Assembly (NCBI RefSeq): GCF_046736075.1
Contig: NZ_CP177163.1
Location: forward strand, 558,001-622,000
DNA: 64,000 bases
Direction of reading: 5' to 3'
DNA from: Stenotrophomonas sp046736075
GTDB taxonomy: Bacteria > Pseudomonadota > Gammaproteobacteria > Xanthomonadales > Xanthomonadaceae
Position 1 is the first letter of the stretch. Every line of letters starts with the position of its first letter. Both the position numbers and the translations under genes were made by a program. Shown in pieces: positions 27,999-40,458 of the stretch. The notes below the pieces were generated by a model. It was given only the letters and a program-made list of their open reading frames with translations, was not told the DNA's origin and ran no database searches.

Positions 27999-28024
27999 GG
28001 CGTGCCGACCGGGGCCGGCACGCC
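27999..28024 (-). terminator. Probable terminator of the autotransporter gene
   Basis: Perfect 9-bp stem GGCGTGCCG / CGGCACGCC with an 8-nt loop, just beyond the stop of the autotransporter gene on the minus strand. The tract that follows (GGTTTC) is a weak U-run. Confidence 0.45.
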
Positions 28025-28030
28025 GCCCGG

Positions 28031-31000
28031 TCACGGGACCGGGGGCGACTCCACCGTGCCGCCTTGCCCACCCGCGCTCAGGCGCAGGCCGACGCTGCTG
28101 GAACGATCCGCGCCGCGCGCCTGTTCATGCCCCAGCAGCAGCGACAGGATCCAGCCCCGCTGGATCGCCACATCCACGCCGGCCTGCAACGACAGCACGT
28201 CGTCGTTGTAGCTGCGCAGCGCCACCTGGTAGTCCTGCGGCCGCGACCACGTGGCGTAGTTCAGCGAGGCCGTGCCGCGGTCCTGCAGCGCACGCCGGTA
28301 CTCGATGCTCCAGAACGGACGCAACCGGCTCTCGGCCGATACCTGCGCACTGCCCTCCACCCCGATGGCCAGCGCGCGGTTTTCCACGGTCTGGCGGCCA
28401 TAGGCGAGATCCAGCACGCCCAGACCCTGCTCGCGGTAGGCATCCAGGGTGGTACGGCTGGCATCCCAGCGGGCGTAGCCGGTCAGTCGGGTCGCCGCCA
28501 GCATCTGCTCGTAGCCCAGGCCAAGCGAACCGAACCACTGCGTGCCATCGCGCCGCGCCTGCGCCAGCGCATCGGCATCGGTGCTCCAGCGCTGCAGATC
28601 GAACTGCAGGTTGCCGGTGGCGATCATCGCGTCCACGTACAGGTGCGCGTTGCCACGCCACAGGCCGTACAGCGCCAGCGAGCGCTGGTCGGCGCGCAGG
28701 CGGGTGCGATCGTCGTCCTGGTCGCTGTCGTTGCGGCCCACGCTGCCGGCCACGCCGAGCAGCGTGCGTTCGCCGAGACGGCGGTCCACACCCACGCTCA
28801 GCCCGTCGCTGCGCAGGTCATAGCGGCCCCCTGCGGTGGCACCTGCGCGGCCGTAGCTCGCCGTGCCCGCCGCCCAGGTTCCCCAGCCGGCCGGCAACCA
28901 TGCCGCGCCGGTACCGAGCGCACTGCCGAGCGGCAGCGATGCGGCGTTGGGGCCGCCACCGCCACTGGACACCGACAGCGTGTTGCTGGCGGCGTTGCCA
29001 CCGTCGCGCACCTGCCGCAGGCGGTCACGGATGTTGCCCTGCTGTGCGGCGGCAAAGCGCACGCTGGCATCGACCTGCGCCTGCAGCAGCCCGGTCACGC
29101 CCGGGTCGCGGGTCGGGTCGGGGCGCACATTGACCGCCAGCCGCAGTTCCACGCGGGCGGCGGCGTAACCGCCGCTGGCGGCCTGCTGCGCGGTGATCAC
29201 GGCGCTGCCTTCGGCGTGCACGTGGACCGTGCGCCCGTCGATGCTGGCCACCGCCGGCGCACTGCTGTGGAAGGTGAACGCACCGGGGCTGACACTGGTC
29301 GGCAGCGGCAGATCGAAGCTGCCCTGCTCGAGCAGACGCGACATGTCTGCCTGCCAGGCCAGCACCGGCACCGCCGCGGCGATGTCCACGTCCAGGCGCT
29401 GCTGTGCGGCGGCCTGGTGATTGGCATCGCCGGCCTGGTCGGCGGTCAGGCTGCACCGCCCGGACGCCAGCATGACCACACGCGGACCGTCGACGCTGCA
29501 CACCGCCGGGGTGGTGCTGGCGAACACGACCGGCTGCCCGGAGGCGCCGCCCTGGGCGCTCAGCAGGAAGCTGCCGCCCGCGCTGAACACCGGCGTGCCA
29601 GGATCGGCCACGAACGCGCTGATCGCCTGCGCGGCCTGCGCCACCGCGAAGCGGTAGCCCAGCGCGGCGGTAAAGCCGTGCGCATCGCGGACCTCGACCT
29701 GCACCTCGAACGTGCCGGCCTGGGTGGCGGTGCCTTCAAGCAGGCCATCGGCCGTCAACAGCAAACCCGGCGGCAGCGCGCCGGACAGCAGCCGGAACGC
29801 ATACGGGGCGACGCCGCCACGCACCGGCAGGCGCGTGCTCAGGGCCTGCCCCAGGACGACGTCCGGCGGTGCGGTGTCGCCCGGGAGGATCTGCGGCGGG
29901 TCCACCACCAGCACCACGCTGCGGCGGGCCTGGAACGGACCGTCGCCGGTGCTGCTGTCGGTGACCTCCACCTCGACGGTGAAGCGGCCGGCGACCACCG
30001 GCGTGCCGGTGAGCTGGCCGGCCGGGGTCAGCGCCATGCCGGTCGGCAATGCACCGCCCACCAGCGCATAGCGGTAAGGCGCACTGCCGCCACGGCTGGT
30101 CAACGCCAGCGTGAACGCGCTGCCGGCAGTCACCACACCCGGCGTGATGTCGTCGATCGCCACGCTCGGCGCAGCCACGGTGATCGTCACCGTCGCGGGT
30201 GCGGACGTGCTGAAGGCATCGCTGGCGGTGTACGCCACGCTGTCGGTACCGGCGTAACCGGCGTGCGGTGTGTAGCGCAGCGTGCTGCCCTGCACGTCCA
30301 CCGTGCCGTACTGCGGCGCGCGGACGATGTCGACACGGGTGGCCGTGCCCTGCAGCGTCAGCGGCAGCACGGTAGCGCCCGCGCCGTAGGCGATGCCGAT
30401 GCGGCTGTCCGCCGCGCCCAGCACCGGCAGCGGGGTGACCGCGGCCGAGGCGGCAGAGGCGAAGCCCTGCCCGTGCTCGCTCCGTGCAACCACGGTGAAG
30501 CGGTAGGCGGTACCGTTGGCCAAGCCGGTCAATGTGATCGGCGAGCCGCTGCCGGTGGTGGTGATGCCGCCCGGTTGCGCGCTGACCGTGTAGTCGAGGA
30601 TGGCACCGCTGCCAGCGCGGGCCGGCGCAACGAAGTACACCTGCACCTGCCCATCGGCCGCCACGCCGCGCACATCCATCGGCGCACCCGGCAGTTCGAC
30701 GCCGACCAGCACCGCGACGGTGCTGCCCACACCCTGCAGCGCCGTCGCCGCGGCGGTGCCCTGGGCGTTGCGCAGGCTGCCGGCTGCCGCCTGCAGTGTC
30801 TCCACGGCGATTCCATCCTCATCCAGGTCGTCGGGCTGGACGGTGTAACCGAACCGCAGCACCGTGCCCTGTGCGTCGGCCGCCTGGGCGAGCAGCAGCG
30901 CGTCGCGTTGGTGCGCGCCGATGCGCAGCTGCAGCACTGGCGGTGCGCCAACCTGCAGCGCCTGATCGAAGCCGACCTGGAATTCCAGTACCTGACCGGC

Positions 31001-33679
31001 CAGATATCGGCCGGCTGCCGGCGGGGTCACCCGCAGCACGCGCGGCGCATCCAGCACGGTCAACGCGTCCGAGGGCGCCGAAGCCGCGCCGCTGCCCACG
31101 CTGTTGATGGCGGTAACGGTAAAGCGCTGCGCGATGCCGGCCGGCAGGCCACTGATGCGCAGCGGGCTGCCCGCGCCGCGCACGCTCTGCCCGCCGGGCA
31201 GCGCCTGCAGCAGGTAGCCGGTGATCGGGCTGCCGCCGTCGAACGCCGGCGCCACGAAGCTGATTTCGGCGGTGTCGCCGGACACCAGCACGACCTGCAC
31301 GATCGCCGCCGCACCGGGTGCAACGGCGCGTACCGCGAACCGGTGCGAGACGCGCGCGGCGGCACGGGTGGCGGCGTCGCCGGGCTGGTCGGCATCGATG
31401 CCGCAGGTGCCGGCCGCCAGCAGGGTCAGCGTGCCGTCGGCGCCCACGCTGCACACCGCCGGTGTGGTGGCCGTCCACTGCACCGGCAACTGGCTGCTGG
31501 CGGTGGCGGTCAGCCGCGGCGACGTGCCGAGGTCCTGCGGGCCCGGATCGGCGAACTGGATCTGCTGGTCGGCCATCGGCACCACCGGTGCCGACAGCGC
31601 CGAGGCCGCGCCCGTACCGGCCGCGTTGCGCGCCGCGACGGTGAAGCTGTACGCCGTACCGTTGCGCAGGTTGGTCAGCACCGCCGGCGATTGCGCTGCC
31701 GGCACCTGCAGGCCACCGGGCTGCACGGTGACCGTGTAGCCCAACACCGTGCCACCGCCGTTCTGCAGCGGCGGATCGAAGGTCACCGTCGCCGTACCGT
31801 CGTCCGCACGGACGGCGGTGATGGTCGGCGCATCGGGCGCCACGATGCCCACGGTGATGCCAGCGGTGGAACCGACGCCGGCCAGGAGCAGCACCGCATT
31901 GACGCCGTCGGCGTTGCGCAGGGTGCCCCCGTTCAATCCGAGCGATTCGATCGCGATCCCGTCCAGATCCCGCTGGCCGGGCAGTACGGTGTAACGGAAA
32001 TCAAGCGTGGTGCCGCCCGAGCCGGCGTCGTACTGCGCCGCCACGCGCTCGCTGCCGATCACCAGCATCAGCTGCGGCGTACCCGTCACCTGCACCGGCT
32101 GGTCGAAGACCAGTTGGAAGGCCAACGTCTGGCCGGCCGCATAGTGGCCGGCCGCCGGCACCCGAACCGTCGTCACGCGCGGCACGCTGGGCATGGTGAC
32201 CGGGCTGGACGCCGCCGACGGCGGGCCCGGGCCTCCGGCGGTGCGCGCACGCACCAGGAAGGTGTAGGTGGCCCCGGACTGCAGGCCAGTGACCCGCATC
32301 GGGCTGGACGTACCTGTCATCACGGCCAACCCCGGCAGGGTGATGACCTCGTAGCTGCTGATCGGCGCGCCGCCGGTGGTGGCAGGCGCATCGAAGTACA
32401 CATCCACGCCGGAGGCACCGACCCGTTCAACGCGAAGCAGGGTGGGTGCCGAGGGCGTACCGGGCAGCACGGTGAAGACAAGCTGCACCGGAGACGCCTC
32501 TGCGATGCTGGCGGTGCCCGGCTGCTCGGCCAGCACCATGCAGGTGCCGGTCATCAGCAACTTGACGCTGGTGACCCCGTCGATCGCGCACACCAGGGGC
32601 GTGCGGCTTGTGTACTGCACAGGCAGGCCGCTGCTGGCCGTGGCAGTCAACGGCACCACCTGGCCAACTCCCCGCTGGGTCGGTCCCGGGAAGCTGATCG
32701 TCTGGCTGCCCTTCGGAACGACCGTGTTGCTCGGCGCCGACACCGGGCCGACCTCGGTGCCGTTGTCGGCGCGCACGCGGAACTGCAGCGCGAGGCCATT
32801 GGTGAGCCCTCCCATGCGGATCGGCGAGGCCGTGCCGGTTGTCTGCTCGCCAGTCGAGGCGGTGACCACGTACCGGCTGATCGGCACTCCACCGCTCTGG
32901 ACCGGGGCCTGGAACGAAACGGTGGCTTCGCCATCGCCACCGGTGGCGACCACGCCGGTGGGTGCGTCCGGTTTCCCTGCCCTCACGCTGCCGCCATAGG
33001 CGACCCACGCGTTGGCGTTGGCGGTATCGGTCACGGAAATGGTGACGTTGTACGGGCCGTATTCGACAGGGGTGCCCGTCAGGCGCCCATTCGACGCCAG
33101 CAACAGACCGGTCGGCAGGCGCCCGCCAGTGACCGCGAAGGTGTAGGGAGCGGTGCCACCGGTGGCGGTCAGGGTTTGGTCGATGCTGCTGCCGAACGTC
33201 ATGGCCGGCAGCGCGGTCGTCGTCAGCGCCAACAGCGTGGCGGCGGTGCTGGTGCACTGCACGTTCACCCGGGAGATGTACCCGTTTTCGTGGATGATGT
33301 TGAGGAAAAGCCCGTTGCTGGCGAGAAAGCCCGCCGGCAGGGTGATCGAATGCGGTCCGGCCGTACCGCTGGAGCTGCGGTAGTCGTACAGCCGCGGATT
33401 CAGGCTGTACCCGTGCAGGATGACCGCGTCCGATTCATCTCCGTTGCCGCCGGGATCCAATCCGCTGTCCTCGAACGAGACGGTCAGCATGTCGCCCTGC
33501 AGGAACTGCGCTGGCGTCTGGTTGGCCATTACCACCGGGCCTGCGCCGTTCATGCCGTTGACCGTCGTGCAGCCCACCGACGCAGCACTGGCCAGACCGA
33601 TGCCGGCGACCAGCTGCAGCATCCCCACGCTCACCCATGCCAGCGCGCGCGCCAGCCTTCCCTTCCCTGCAACCGGCAT
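28031..33679 (-). CDS. Giant autotransporter with fibronectin/Ig-like passenger
   Basis: 1882 aa from the ATG at 33679 (GGAAGAG 5 nt upstream). Signal peptide about residues 1-33. The passenger alternates He_PIG-type putative Ig domains (TATGGTAPYTFAVTGGRLPTG), fibronectin type III-like domains (PDAPTGVVATGGDGEATVSF), SwmB-like domains (AAGQTLAFQLVFDQPVQVTG) and a cadherin-like domain near the middle (YTPHAGYAGTDSVAYTASD). The last ~290 residues form an autotransporter beta-barrel (LLGVAGSVGRNDSD..., AHLYVDAMIATGNLQFDL, TRLTGYARWDAS). After the last strand there is a 12-residue Gly/Pro tail instead of a terminal aromatic residue. Likely a surface adhesin or enzyme scaffold; no catalytic motif seen. 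Confidence 0.88.
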   Translation of the reverse strand: MPVAGKGRLARALAWVSVGMLQLVAGIGLASAASVGCTTVNGMNGAGPVVMANQTPAQFLQGDMLTVSFEDSGLDPGGNGDESDAVILHGYSLNPRLYDYRSSSGTAGPHSITLPAGFLASNGLFLNIIHENGYISRVNVQCTSTAATLLALTTTALPAMTFGSSIDQTLTATGGTAPYTFAVTGGRLPTGLLLASNGRLTGTPVEYGPYNVTISVTDTANANAWVAYGGSVRAGKPDAPTGVVATGGDGEATVSFQAPVQSGGVPISRYVVTASTGEQTTGTASPIRMGGLTNGLALQFRVRADNGTEVGPVSAPSNTVVPKGSQTISFPGPTQRGVGQVVPLTATASSGLPVQYTSRTPLVCAIDGVTSVKLLMTGTCMVLAEQPGTASIAEASPVQLVFTVLPGTPSAPTLLRVERVGASGVDVYFDAPATTGGAPISSYEVITLPGLAVMTGTSSPMRVTGLQSGATYTFLVRARTAGGPGPPSAASSPVTMPSVPRVTTVRVPAAGHYAAGQTLAFQLVFDQPVQVTGTPQLMLVIGSERVAAQYDAGSGGTTLDFRYTVLPGQRDLDGIAIESLGLNGGTLRNADGVNAVLLLAGVGSTAGITVGIVAPDAPTITAVRADDGTATVTFDPPLQNGGGTVLGYTVTVQPGGLQVPAAQSPAVLTNLRNGTAYSFTVAARNAAGTGAASALSAPVVPMADQQIQFADPGPQDLGTSPRLTATASSQLPVQWTATTPAVCSVGADGTLTLLAAGTCGIDADQPGDAATRAAARVSHRFAVRAVAPGAAAIVQVVLVSGDTAEISFVAPAFDGGSPITGYLLQALPGGQSVRGAGSPLRISGLPAGIAQRFTVTAINSVGSGAASAPSDALTVLDAPRVLRVTPPAAGRYLAGQVLEFQVGFDQALQVGAPPVLQLRIGAHQRDALLLAQAADAQGTVLRFGYTVQPDDLDEDGIAVETLQAAAGSLRNAQGTAAATALQGVGSTVAVLVGVELPGAPMDVRGVAADGQVQVYFVAPARAGSGAILDYTVSAQPGGITTTGSGSPITLTGLANGTAYRFTVVARSEHGQGFASAASAAVTPLPVLGAADSRIGIAYGAGATVLPLTLQGTATRVDIVRAPQYGTVDVQGSTLRYTPHAGYAGTDSVAYTASDAFSTSAPATVTITVAAPSVAIDDITPGVVTAGSAFTLALTSRGGSAPYRYALVGGALPTGMALTPAGQLTGTPVVAGRFTVEVEVTDSSTGDGPFQARRSVVLVVDPPQILPGDTAPPDVVLGQALSTRLPVRGGVAPYAFRLLSGALPPGLLLTADGLLEGTATQAGTFEVQVEVRDAHGFTAALGYRFAVAQAAQAISAFVADPGTPVFSAGGSFLLSAQGGASGQPVVFASTTPAVCSVDGPRVVMLASGRCSLTADQAGDANHQAAAQQRLDVDIAAAVPVLAWQADMSRLLEQGSFDLPLPTSVSPGAFTFHSSAPAVASIDGRTVHVHAEGSAVITAQQAASGGYAAARVELRLAVNVRPDPTRDPGVTGLLQAQVDASVRFAAAQQGNIRDRLRQVRDGGNAASNTLSVSSGGGGPNAASLPLGSALGTGAAWLPAGWGTWAAGTASYGRAGATAGGRYDLRSDGLSVGVDRRLGERTLLGVAGSVGRNDSDQDDDRTRLRADQRSLALYGLWRGNAHLYVDAMIATGNLQFDLQRWSTDADALAQARRDGTQWFGSLGLGYEQMLAATRLTGYARWDASRTTLDAYREQGLGVLDLAYGRQTVENRALAIGVEGSAQVSAESRLRPFWSIEYRRALQDRGTASLNYATWSRPQDYQVALRSYNDDVLSLQAGVDVAIQRGWILSLLLGHEQARGADRSSSVGLRLSAGGQGGTVESPPVP

Positions 33680-33893
33680 CCGCACTCTTCCCGCATCCTT
33701 TCAACGCGCACCGCCGTGACCTCTTGTCGGCCGGCAGTCGCGGTGATGATCCTGATCCAACAGCCTCCGACGACGACCGTCTTGACGACGGTGCGCTCAG
33801 GAAGCTCCCCCTGCACCGGCCCGATAACGGCCGGTTGGAGCAGAACTGTAGAGAATTGTGAAGGCGGTCGCAAATGGCGACCGCACCGGCGGA

Positions 33894-35318
33894 TTACTCG
33901 AAGGAGCCCACCGAATCGTGCGACAGGTTGTCGAAGCGGGTGTATTCGCCGAAGAACTTGAGCTTGCACGAACCGGTGGGGCCACCACGGTGCTTGCCGA
34001 TGATGATCTCGGCCAGGCCCTTGTCCGGCGAGTTTTCCTTGTTGTAGTAGTCGTCGCGGTAGATGAACACGATCATGTCCGCGTCCTGCTCGATAGCGCC
34101 GGATTCGCGAAGATCGGCCATCACCGGACGCTTGTCGGTACGCGTTTCCAGCGAGCGGTTGAGCTGGGACAGCGCGATCACCGGCACGTTCAGTTCCTTG
34201 GCCAGGCCCTTCAACGACCGCGAGATCTCCGAGATCTCGGTCGCGCGGTTCTCGCTGTTGCCCGGCACGCTCATCAGCTGCAGGTAGTCGATCACGATCA
34301 GGCCCAGGTCGTGCTCGCGCTTGAGGCGGCGGCACTTGGACCGCAGGATCTCCGGCGACACGCCCGGCGTATCGTCGATGAAGATCTTGGTTTCCTTCAG
34401 CATCCGGATCGCGCCGGTGACGCGGCTCCAGTCCTCGTCCTCGAGCTGGCCGGTACGCAGGCGCTGCGCATTGATGCGGCCGTTGGAGGAAATCAGGCGC
34501 ATCGCCAGCTGCGAGGCCGACATTTCCATCGAGAACACCGCCACGCCCTTCTTGGACTTGATCGCGGCGTACTCGGCAATGTTCAGGGCGAAGGTGGTCT
34601 TGCCCATCGCCGGACGCGCGGCAAGGATGATCAGGTCGGTCGGCTGCAGGCCGGCGGTCATCGCATCGAAGTCGGCATAGCCGGTCGGCAGGCCGGTGAT
34701 GTTGCCGCCGTTCTCGAAGCGGTTGCGCAGTTCCTCGAAGGCATCCTTCAGCGCGCCGGGCATCGCCACGAAATCGGTGCGGCCACGCGCGCCCTGCTCG
34801 GCAATGGCGAACACGGACTTCTCCGCCGCCGACAGCAGCTCGCTGCTCTCGCGGCCTTCAGGCTGGAAACCGTCGTTGACGATGTCGGTACCAACCTGGA
34901 TCAGCTGCCGCAGCACCGCCTTGTCGCGCACGATCTCGGCGTAGGCGGCGATATTGGCCGCCGACGGCGTGGTGCTGGCCAGTTCGATCAGGTACGCGCC
35001 ATCGCCAACAAGCTCCATCTTTCCCTGCGACTCGAACCATTCGCCCAGGGTGACCGCATCGAACGGCCGGTCGCGCTCGGACAGCTCGCGGATCGCCCGG
35101 TAGATCATCTGGTGATCGCGGCGGTAGAAGTCGGTTTCGGTCAACTGGTCGTTGACCCGGTCGTAGCTTTCCGGCGCCAGCATCAGACCGCCCAGCACCG
35201 CCTGTTCGGCCTCGATCGAATGCGGCGGAACGCGCAATGCATCGATGCGCATCTCGTCGCGGTCGAAACGGTCACCGCGGTCTTTGCGGTCGGAACGGAA
35301 GCCAGAGCGGGCGGACAT
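33894..35318 (-). CDS. dnaB: Replicative DNA helicase DnaB
   Basis: 474 aa from the ATG at 35318, which has an AGGAAG box about 10 nt upstream; the open frame continues upstream but without conserved sequence. N-terminal DnaB domain (RVPPHSIEAEQAVLGGLML), linker helix, then the RecA-like ATPase with Walker A ARPAMGKTTFALN, Walker B LIVIDYLQLM and the arginine-finger region. Unwinds DNA ahead of the replisome. No intein is present. Next to the autotransporter gene but separated from it by 214 bp. Confidence 0.96.
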   Translation of the reverse strand: MSARSGFRSDRKDRGDRFDRDEMRIDALRVPPHSIEAEQAVLGGLMLAPESYDRVNDQLTETDFYRRDHQMIYRAIRELSERDRPFDAVTLGEWFESQGKMELVGDGAYLIELASTTPSAANIAAYAEIVRDKAVLRQLIQVGTDIVNDGFQPEGRESSELLSAAEKSVFAIAEQGARGRTDFVAMPGALKDAFEELRNRFENGGNITGLPTGYADFDAMTAGLQPTDLIILAARPAMGKTTFALNIAEYAAIKSKKGVAVFSMEMSASQLAMRLISSNGRINAQRLRTGQLEDEDWSRVTGAIRMLKETKIFIDDTPGVSPEILRSKCRRLKREHDLGLIVIDYLQLMSVPGNSENRATEISEISRSLKGLAKELNVPVIALSQLNRSLETRTDKRPVMADLRESGAIEQDADMIVFIYRDDYYNKENSPDKGLAEIIIGKHRGGPTGSCKLKFFGEYTRFDNLSHDSVGSFE

Positions 35319-35523
35319 GGGGACGTACTTCCTGCGGGGTATGAGGCGTGGGACATGGTAGGCACGCAGCGACTGCCGCAGCCATGCACAAACCTGTGGA
35401 TAAGCAGTGGATGAGCTGGGGGCATACCGGCGGTGGCCGGCAGCATCGGCCGGGGCCGTCGCAGTGCGGCGACGGGCACCGTTGCGGTACCCGTCAGGGG
35501 ACATTATCGCAGATGCACCCGAC

Positions 35524-36084
35524 TCAATGCTGACCGCCGTGCGTGCCGATCCAGGCCAGGAACCGATCCACGAAACCCTGCAGGAACGCCTGCGTGCCTT
35601 CGTTGGTGATCGTGCCCTGCGCGTCGATCAGGCCCTCCTTGAAATGCAGGAAGGCTTCCGGCTGGCCCAGAACGGGCATGTCCAGGTAGGCCAGGATGTT
35701 GCGCAGGTGCTGCTGGGCCAGGGCGGTGCCGATCACGCCGATCGACGCGCCGATCACCGCGGCCGGCTTGCCGGCGAAGGCACTGTCGCCGTAGGGCCGC
35801 GAGCCCAGGTCGATGGCGTTCTTGAGCACGCCCGGCACCGAGCGGTTGTACTCGGGGGTGACGAACAGCACCGCGTCGGCCTGGCGGATCTGCTGCTTCA
35901 GGCGCACGCCCTGTGCCGGATAGTCCCTGTCGAAATCCTGGTTGTACAGCGGCAGATCGCCGATCTGTACGTAATCGAAGCGGGCCTTGCCGGCCGCGAG
36001 CTTCTCCAGCGCGTGGGCCAGCGCCTGATTGTGCGAGCCCTTGCGCAGGCTGCCCACCAGCACGGCGATCTTGAATTCGGGCAT
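35524..36084 (-). CDS. NADPH-dependent FMN reductase
   Basis: 186 aa flavodoxin-like fold. FMN phosphate loop GSLRKGSHNQALA at the N-terminus and the flavin-contact motif TPEYNRSVPGVLKNAID in the middle, as in the YieF/ChrR quinone and chromate reductases. Probably a soluble quinone reductase giving antioxidant protection. Stands alone between dnaB and asnB on the same strand. Confidence 0.87.
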   Translation of the reverse strand: MPEFKIAVLVGSLRKGSHNQALAHALEKLAAGKARFDYVQIGDLPLYNQDFDRDYPAQGVRLKQQIRQADAVLFVTPEYNRSVPGVLKNAIDLGSRPYGDSAFAGKPAAVIGASIGVIGTALAQQHLRNILAYLDMPVLGQPEAFLHFKEGLIDAQGTITNEGTQAFLQGFVDRFLAWIGTHGGQH

Positions 36085-36183
36085 GAAGGCATCTCCAGTC
36101 GTGGGAATGCCCAGCCTAGGCGGCAGCGCCTTCGCCAGCGGTGAAGGCCGCCAGCGCCCCGCCAGACAGGGCGCGGCGGCCGA

Positions 36184-38127
36184 TCAACCGCGGCGGACGC
36201 CGGCCCTGACCTGCTGCCAGTGCGCCTGCCAGGCCTGGAACATCAGCACGTTCCACAGGTGCGTATGCCATTTGCGCTCGCCCTGCTGGAACTGCTGCCA
36301 CAGCGGGGCCACCGCCGCCACGTTGAACACGCCTTCGGCGGCCAGCCGGGCCGGGGCCAGCAGTTCGTCCGCCCAGCCGCGCAGGTCGCCCTTGAGCCAC
36401 TCGCTGACCGGCGCACCGAACCCGCGCTTGGGCCGGTGCACCATGTCCTGCGGCACATAGCGGCCGAGCACGCGCTTGAGCAGGTACTTGCTGACGCCAT
36501 CGCGGTGCTTGAGCGACATCGGCAGTGACCAGGCGAACTCGGCCACCCGCCAGTCGAGCAGCGGCGCGCGCGCCTCCAGGCTCACCGCCATGCTGGTGCG
36601 GTCCACCTTGCACAGCAGGTCGTCTGGAAGATAGGTGCTGAAATCGGCCAGCATCATCGCGTCGGCAGGCGAGCCGGCACCGTGCAGCGGATCGGCCAGG
36701 TCATAGAAACTGCCGGCCGCCGTGGCGCCAGGCACCGCCGCCACCGGATCGCGCCAGCGCGTGATGCGGTTGCGGTACACATCACCGATGCCGCGCGCGC
36801 CGGCCTCGGCCAGCAGCGCGGCAAGGCCGCCGGTACGCGACGCCTCGCCCTGCCCCTGCGCGCGCCCGGCCATCCAGCGCCGCAGCGGCGCCGGCACACG
36901 GCCCAGCATCGTCCAGTTGCGCAGCGCACGCTGGTAGCGGCCATAGCCGAAGAACAGCTCGTCGCCGCCGTCGCCGGACAGCGCCACCGTGACCTTGCCG
37001 CGGGCCAGCCGCGCCACCAGCGCGGTGGGCACCTGCGAGGCATCGGCGAACGGCTCGTCGAACATCGCCGGCAGCGTGGGCACCACCGCCAGCGCATCGG
37101 CGCCGCTGACATACAGTTCGGTGTGATCGCACTGCAGATGGGTGGCCAGCGCCTTGGCCAACGGCGCTTCATCGTGGTGCGAACCCTCGAAGCCAATGCT
37201 GAAACTGTGGATCGGCGTGGGCGACTGCGCCTGCATCAGCGCGGCGACCACCGACGAATCGGTGCCGCCGGACAGGAACACGCCCACCGGCACGTCGGCC
37301 ACCATGCGCAGCGCCACCGCATCGCGCAGGATCGCATCCAGGCGTTCTTCGGCCTCACTGTCGCTGCCGATGAACGGGTCGGCCAGCGCCTGCTGCATGC
37401 GCTCGCGCGCGTTCCAGAACGGCTGCTGCATCTGGTCCGGCCGGTGCGCGCCGGCACCGGCCGCCACCGCCTGCGCATCCAGCCGCAGGACCCGGCCAGG
37501 CAGCAGCTTGAAACAGCGTTCGTGGATGCAGTGCGGCGCGGGGATGTAGTCCAGCCGCAGCAGCAGGGTCAGCGCGTCGCGGTCCACGCCGTTGTCGAAG
37601 TCCGGGTGTTGCCACAGCGCCTTCAGCTCGGAGCCGAACACCAGTGCGCCACCGGCCCAGCCGTAATACAGGGGTTTCTTGCCAACCCGGTCGCGCGCCA
37701 GCCACAGGCATTGCTCGGCGCGGTCCCAGAGCGCGATGGCGAACATGCCATTGCTCCGCTGCAGGGTCTCGTCCAGCCCCCACTGGCTGATCGCGGCCAG
37801 CAGCACTTCGGTATCCGAGTGCCCACGGAAGCCGTGGCCCAGCGCCTCCAGTTCGGCGCGCAGGGACGCGAAGTTGTAGACCTCGCCGTTGTAGGCCAGC
37901 ACGTAACGGCCGTCCGCCGAGGCCATCGGCTGATGGCCCAGCGGTGACAGGTCCAGGATGCTCAGCCGGCGATGCGCCAGGGCGATGCCCGCTGTCGCAT
38001 CGGCCCAGACGCCACTGTCGTCCGGCCCGCGATGGACCATCGCATCGCCCATCGCGCGCGCCCGGTGTTCCAGTGCTGCCTGCTCCAGCCCGGGAGCGGG
38101 CAGCAGCATTCCTGCCAATCCACACAT
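36184..38127 (-). CDS. asnB: Asparagine synthase-type glutamine amidotransferase
   Basis: 647 aa. Class II glutaminase domain with Cys2 as nucleophile (MCGLAGML), RLSILDLS and YNGEVYN. The synthetase domain has the ATP pyrophosphatase loop SGGTDSSVVAAL and later FFGYGRYQRALR. It can make asparagine, but relatives of this length often amidate other carboxylates in surface polysaccharide or natural-product loci. It follows the fused E1 dehydrogenase gene by only 3 bp, so the two are co-transcribed and probably serve one pathway. Confidence 0.85.
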   Translation of the reverse strand: MCGLAGMLLPAPGLEQAALEHRARAMGDAMVHRGPDDSGVWADATAGIALAHRRLSILDLSPLGHQPMASADGRYVLAYNGEVYNFASLRAELEALGHGFRGHSDTEVLLAAISQWGLDETLQRSNGMFAIALWDRAEQCLWLARDRVGKKPLYYGWAGGALVFGSELKALWQHPDFDNGVDRDALTLLLRLDYIPAPHCIHERCFKLLPGRVLRLDAQAVAAGAGAHRPDQMQQPFWNARERMQQALADPFIGSDSEAEERLDAILRDAVALRMVADVPVGVFLSGGTDSSVVAALMQAQSPTPIHSFSIGFEGSHHDEAPLAKALATHLQCDHTELYVSGADALAVVPTLPAMFDEPFADASQVPTALVARLARGKVTVALSGDGGDELFFGYGRYQRALRNWTMLGRVPAPLRRWMAGRAQGQGEASRTGGLAALLAEAGARGIGDVYRNRITRWRDPVAAVPGATAAGSFYDLADPLHGAGSPADAMMLADFSTYLPDDLLCKVDRTSMAVSLEARAPLLDWRVAEFAWSLPMSLKHRDGVSKYLLKRVLGRYVPQDMVHRPKRGFGAPVSEWLKGDLRGWADELLAPARLAAEGVFNVAAVAPLWQQFQQGERKWHTHLWNVLMFQAWQAHWQQVRAGVRRG

Positions 38128-38130
38128 GCG

Positions 38131-40413
<2,283 letters not shown>

Positions 40414-40458
40414 CCATCACCCTCCGTGAGGTGCTGCAGAAGCGATCGGGTACGCAGG

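Noticed and set aside
27579..28030. Overlapping minus-strand frames around the small membrane protein
   Set aside because: Only the frame starting at 27868 has a strong ribosome-binding site and a credible membrane-protein composition.
28064..33961. A 1965-codon open frame on the plus strand opposite the autotransporter gene
   Set aside because: It is exactly antisense to a gene with signal peptide and barrel, has composition typical of shadow frames in high-GC DNA (Arg, Gly, His rich) and no recognisable domain.
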